Source: Hexactinellida sp. DTS-2022
Lineage: Eukaryota > Porifera > Hexactinellida
Assembly: GCA_028753945.1 (NCBI GenBank)
Contig: JAPNXP010000010.1
Location: forward strand, 4,839,042-4,903,041
Length of the DNA: 64,000 nt
Direction of reading: 5' to 3'
Both the position numbers and the translations under genes were made by a program. Within the stretch, counting starts at the first letter, position 1; every line of letters begins with the position of its first letter. The notes under the pieces are model-generated. The model saw only the letters and a program-made list of their open reading frames with translations, had not been told where the DNA came from and made no database searches. This document shows, one piece after another, positions 63,106-64,000 of the stretch.

Positions 63106-64000
63106 ATGGCTGCTGCTATAGATGAACTGAATGTCGATGCTAAGCTAGACGCTCTGAAACTGGAAATAGAGCTGAGCTTTGAGGAGCTGGATTTGCTTCT
63201 AGCGGAGAAGAGACGGAATCTCCTTGGAAGACTAGCGAGAATGAAGGAGGGACACGATAGGAATGTAGAGCTGGATGCGGCAATGGAACAGCTGAGAATT
63301 GTGAGAGATAATGCAGTTAATGTGATGACTAGCAACATTCTAGGCGGAAAATTGGATTCAGTTAGAAAAGACTTTGATACGGAAATACGAGCGAAAGAGG
63401 ATTTGAAGGTAGCTGTGGAAAATCTTTCATTTGTTGAGTTTCGTTGTTTCTCTGGTAGAATTCGTAATGCGATCGAAGAGACTGATTTGATAGAACTGAT
63501 GCCAGAGTATGTGAGGAGAGAAAGTCCTGTTCTTAAGAGGTGTTGTATTGGCAGTGGAATTGGCGAGTTTATTAATCCTAGAGGAATTTCGGTCGATATA
63601 ATAAGGAATGAAGTATTAATTGCAGATAAAAATAACAGTCGTATTCAAGTCTTGAATACAGAAGGAGAGTATCTACGTTCATTCGGAACAGAGCACTTGA
63701 TAGAGCCATATGGTATTTGTGTGTCACAAGATGGTGTGTTTGTTACCGATAGGGCGAGAGAATGTTTAATGAGGTTTAGTCTAGCCGGACAATTTATAAA
63801 CAAGACTGGATCCAGAGGCACTGCACCAGGCTGCTTTATGGGAATACGAGGATTGTGTTATGAAGCTGGATTGGTTTATGTATGTGATAGCGGTGTGCAA
63901 AGAATCCAAGTGTTCGATTTAAATCTTCAATTTATTAAAAAATATGTTCTGGACAACTCAAACAGCCCACCGACATCACTATCCACTCAGACACTTTCAA
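63106..64000 (+). CDS. Coiled-coil/NHL-repeat protein, 5' part (runs off the window)
   Basis: ATG at 63106 opens 298 codons without a stop; GAAGAGATGGCT is a fair start context. Residues 1 to about 125 are charged and leucine-rich (LDALKLEIELSFEELDLLLA, LARMKEGHDRN, LRIVRDN), a coiled coil. From about residue 160 NHL repeats begin: INPRGISVD, VLIADKNNSRIQVLNTEGEY, then EPYGICVSQDGVFVTD, then MGIRGLCYE, GLVYVCDSGVQRIQVFDL. NHL repeats form a beta-propeller that binds RNA or protein; in TRIM-NHL proteins a RING/B-box precedes the coiled coil. No RING or B-box is seen here, so this is a TRIM-NHL relative without ligase part, or its upstream exons lie elsewhere. The frame is intact and probably functional. 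Confidence 0.85.
   Translation, partial: MAAAIDELNVDAKLDALKLEIELSFEELDLLLAEKRRNLLGRLARMKEGHDRNVELDAAMEQLRIVRDNAVNVMTSNILGGKLDSVRKDFDTEIRAKEDLKVAVENLSFVEFRCFSGRIRNAIEETDLIELMPEYVRRESPVLKRCCIGSGIGEFINPRGISVDIIRNEVLIADKNNSRIQVLNTEGEYLRSFGTEHLIEPYGICVSQDGVFVTDRARECLMRFSLAGQFINKTGSRGTAPGCFMGIRGLCYEAGLVYVCDSGVQRIQVFDLNLQFIKKYVLDNSNSPPTSLSTQTLS

Noticed and set aside
1-64000. tRNA, rRNA or other classical RNA genes
   Set aside because: I looked for tRNA T-loop and anticodon-arm patterns and rRNA-like blocks on both strands and found none convincing.

Overview
The window is AT-rich DNA from an animal genome. It has GT-AG introns, an adhesion-type GPCR with C-type lectin domains, an NHL-repeat protein, and animal-type DNA transposons (P/THAP, Ginger, hAT, Tigger-like, Helitron-like). 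A sponge or another early-branching invertebrate would fit the gene types, but I cannot fix the lineage from sequence alone. About 3% is confidently coding; most of the rest is mobile or repetitive DNA.

Layout. 1-3140: the 5' part of a P-element-like transposon with a frameshifted THAP transposase on the minus strand. 3240-23200: a plus-strand adhesion GPCR gene. I could trace twelve exons whose splice phases all agree (951 codons including the stop): three C-type lectin-like domains, a Ser/Thr stalk, a GAIN-like region ending in a degenerate GPS, and a seven-helix domain. Its introns are swollen by insertions: Helitron-like elements, a complete 4,940-bp Ginger-like element (4-bp target duplication, long inverted ends, KRBA2-like integrase pseudogene), hAT and Tigger-like MITEs. 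23201-31590: no intact gene. It holds nested MITEs, a 3.3-kb element with about 460-bp inverted ends and a decayed gene with a TGCDTTS motif, and a TTAA-flanked element.

31590-51115: a direct array of about 14 non-coding units. Almost every unit carries a roughly 120-bp foldback with 50-bp arms, and some carry a 51-bp palindromic module. A 2,994-bp P element is inserted in it (31-bp perfect ends, 7-bp target duplication), and one 2,299-bp double unit is duplicated apparently without change. 51179-55760: a third, divergent P element (about 71-bp ends, 7-bp target duplication), itself hit by a hAT MITE with a perfect 8-bp duplication. 55761-63105: repeats, a decayed ion-channel-like exon, a foldback minisatellite and more Helitron-like elements. 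63106-64000: the start of an intact coiled-coil/NHL-repeat gene that runs off the window.

The two apparently functional genes are the CTLD adhesion GPCR (surface recognition and signalling) and the NHL protein. All transposase genes seen are broken. The least explained structures are the foldback-bearing array and the Helitron-like family, whose 3' ends are packed with GCGAAGC mini-hairpins.
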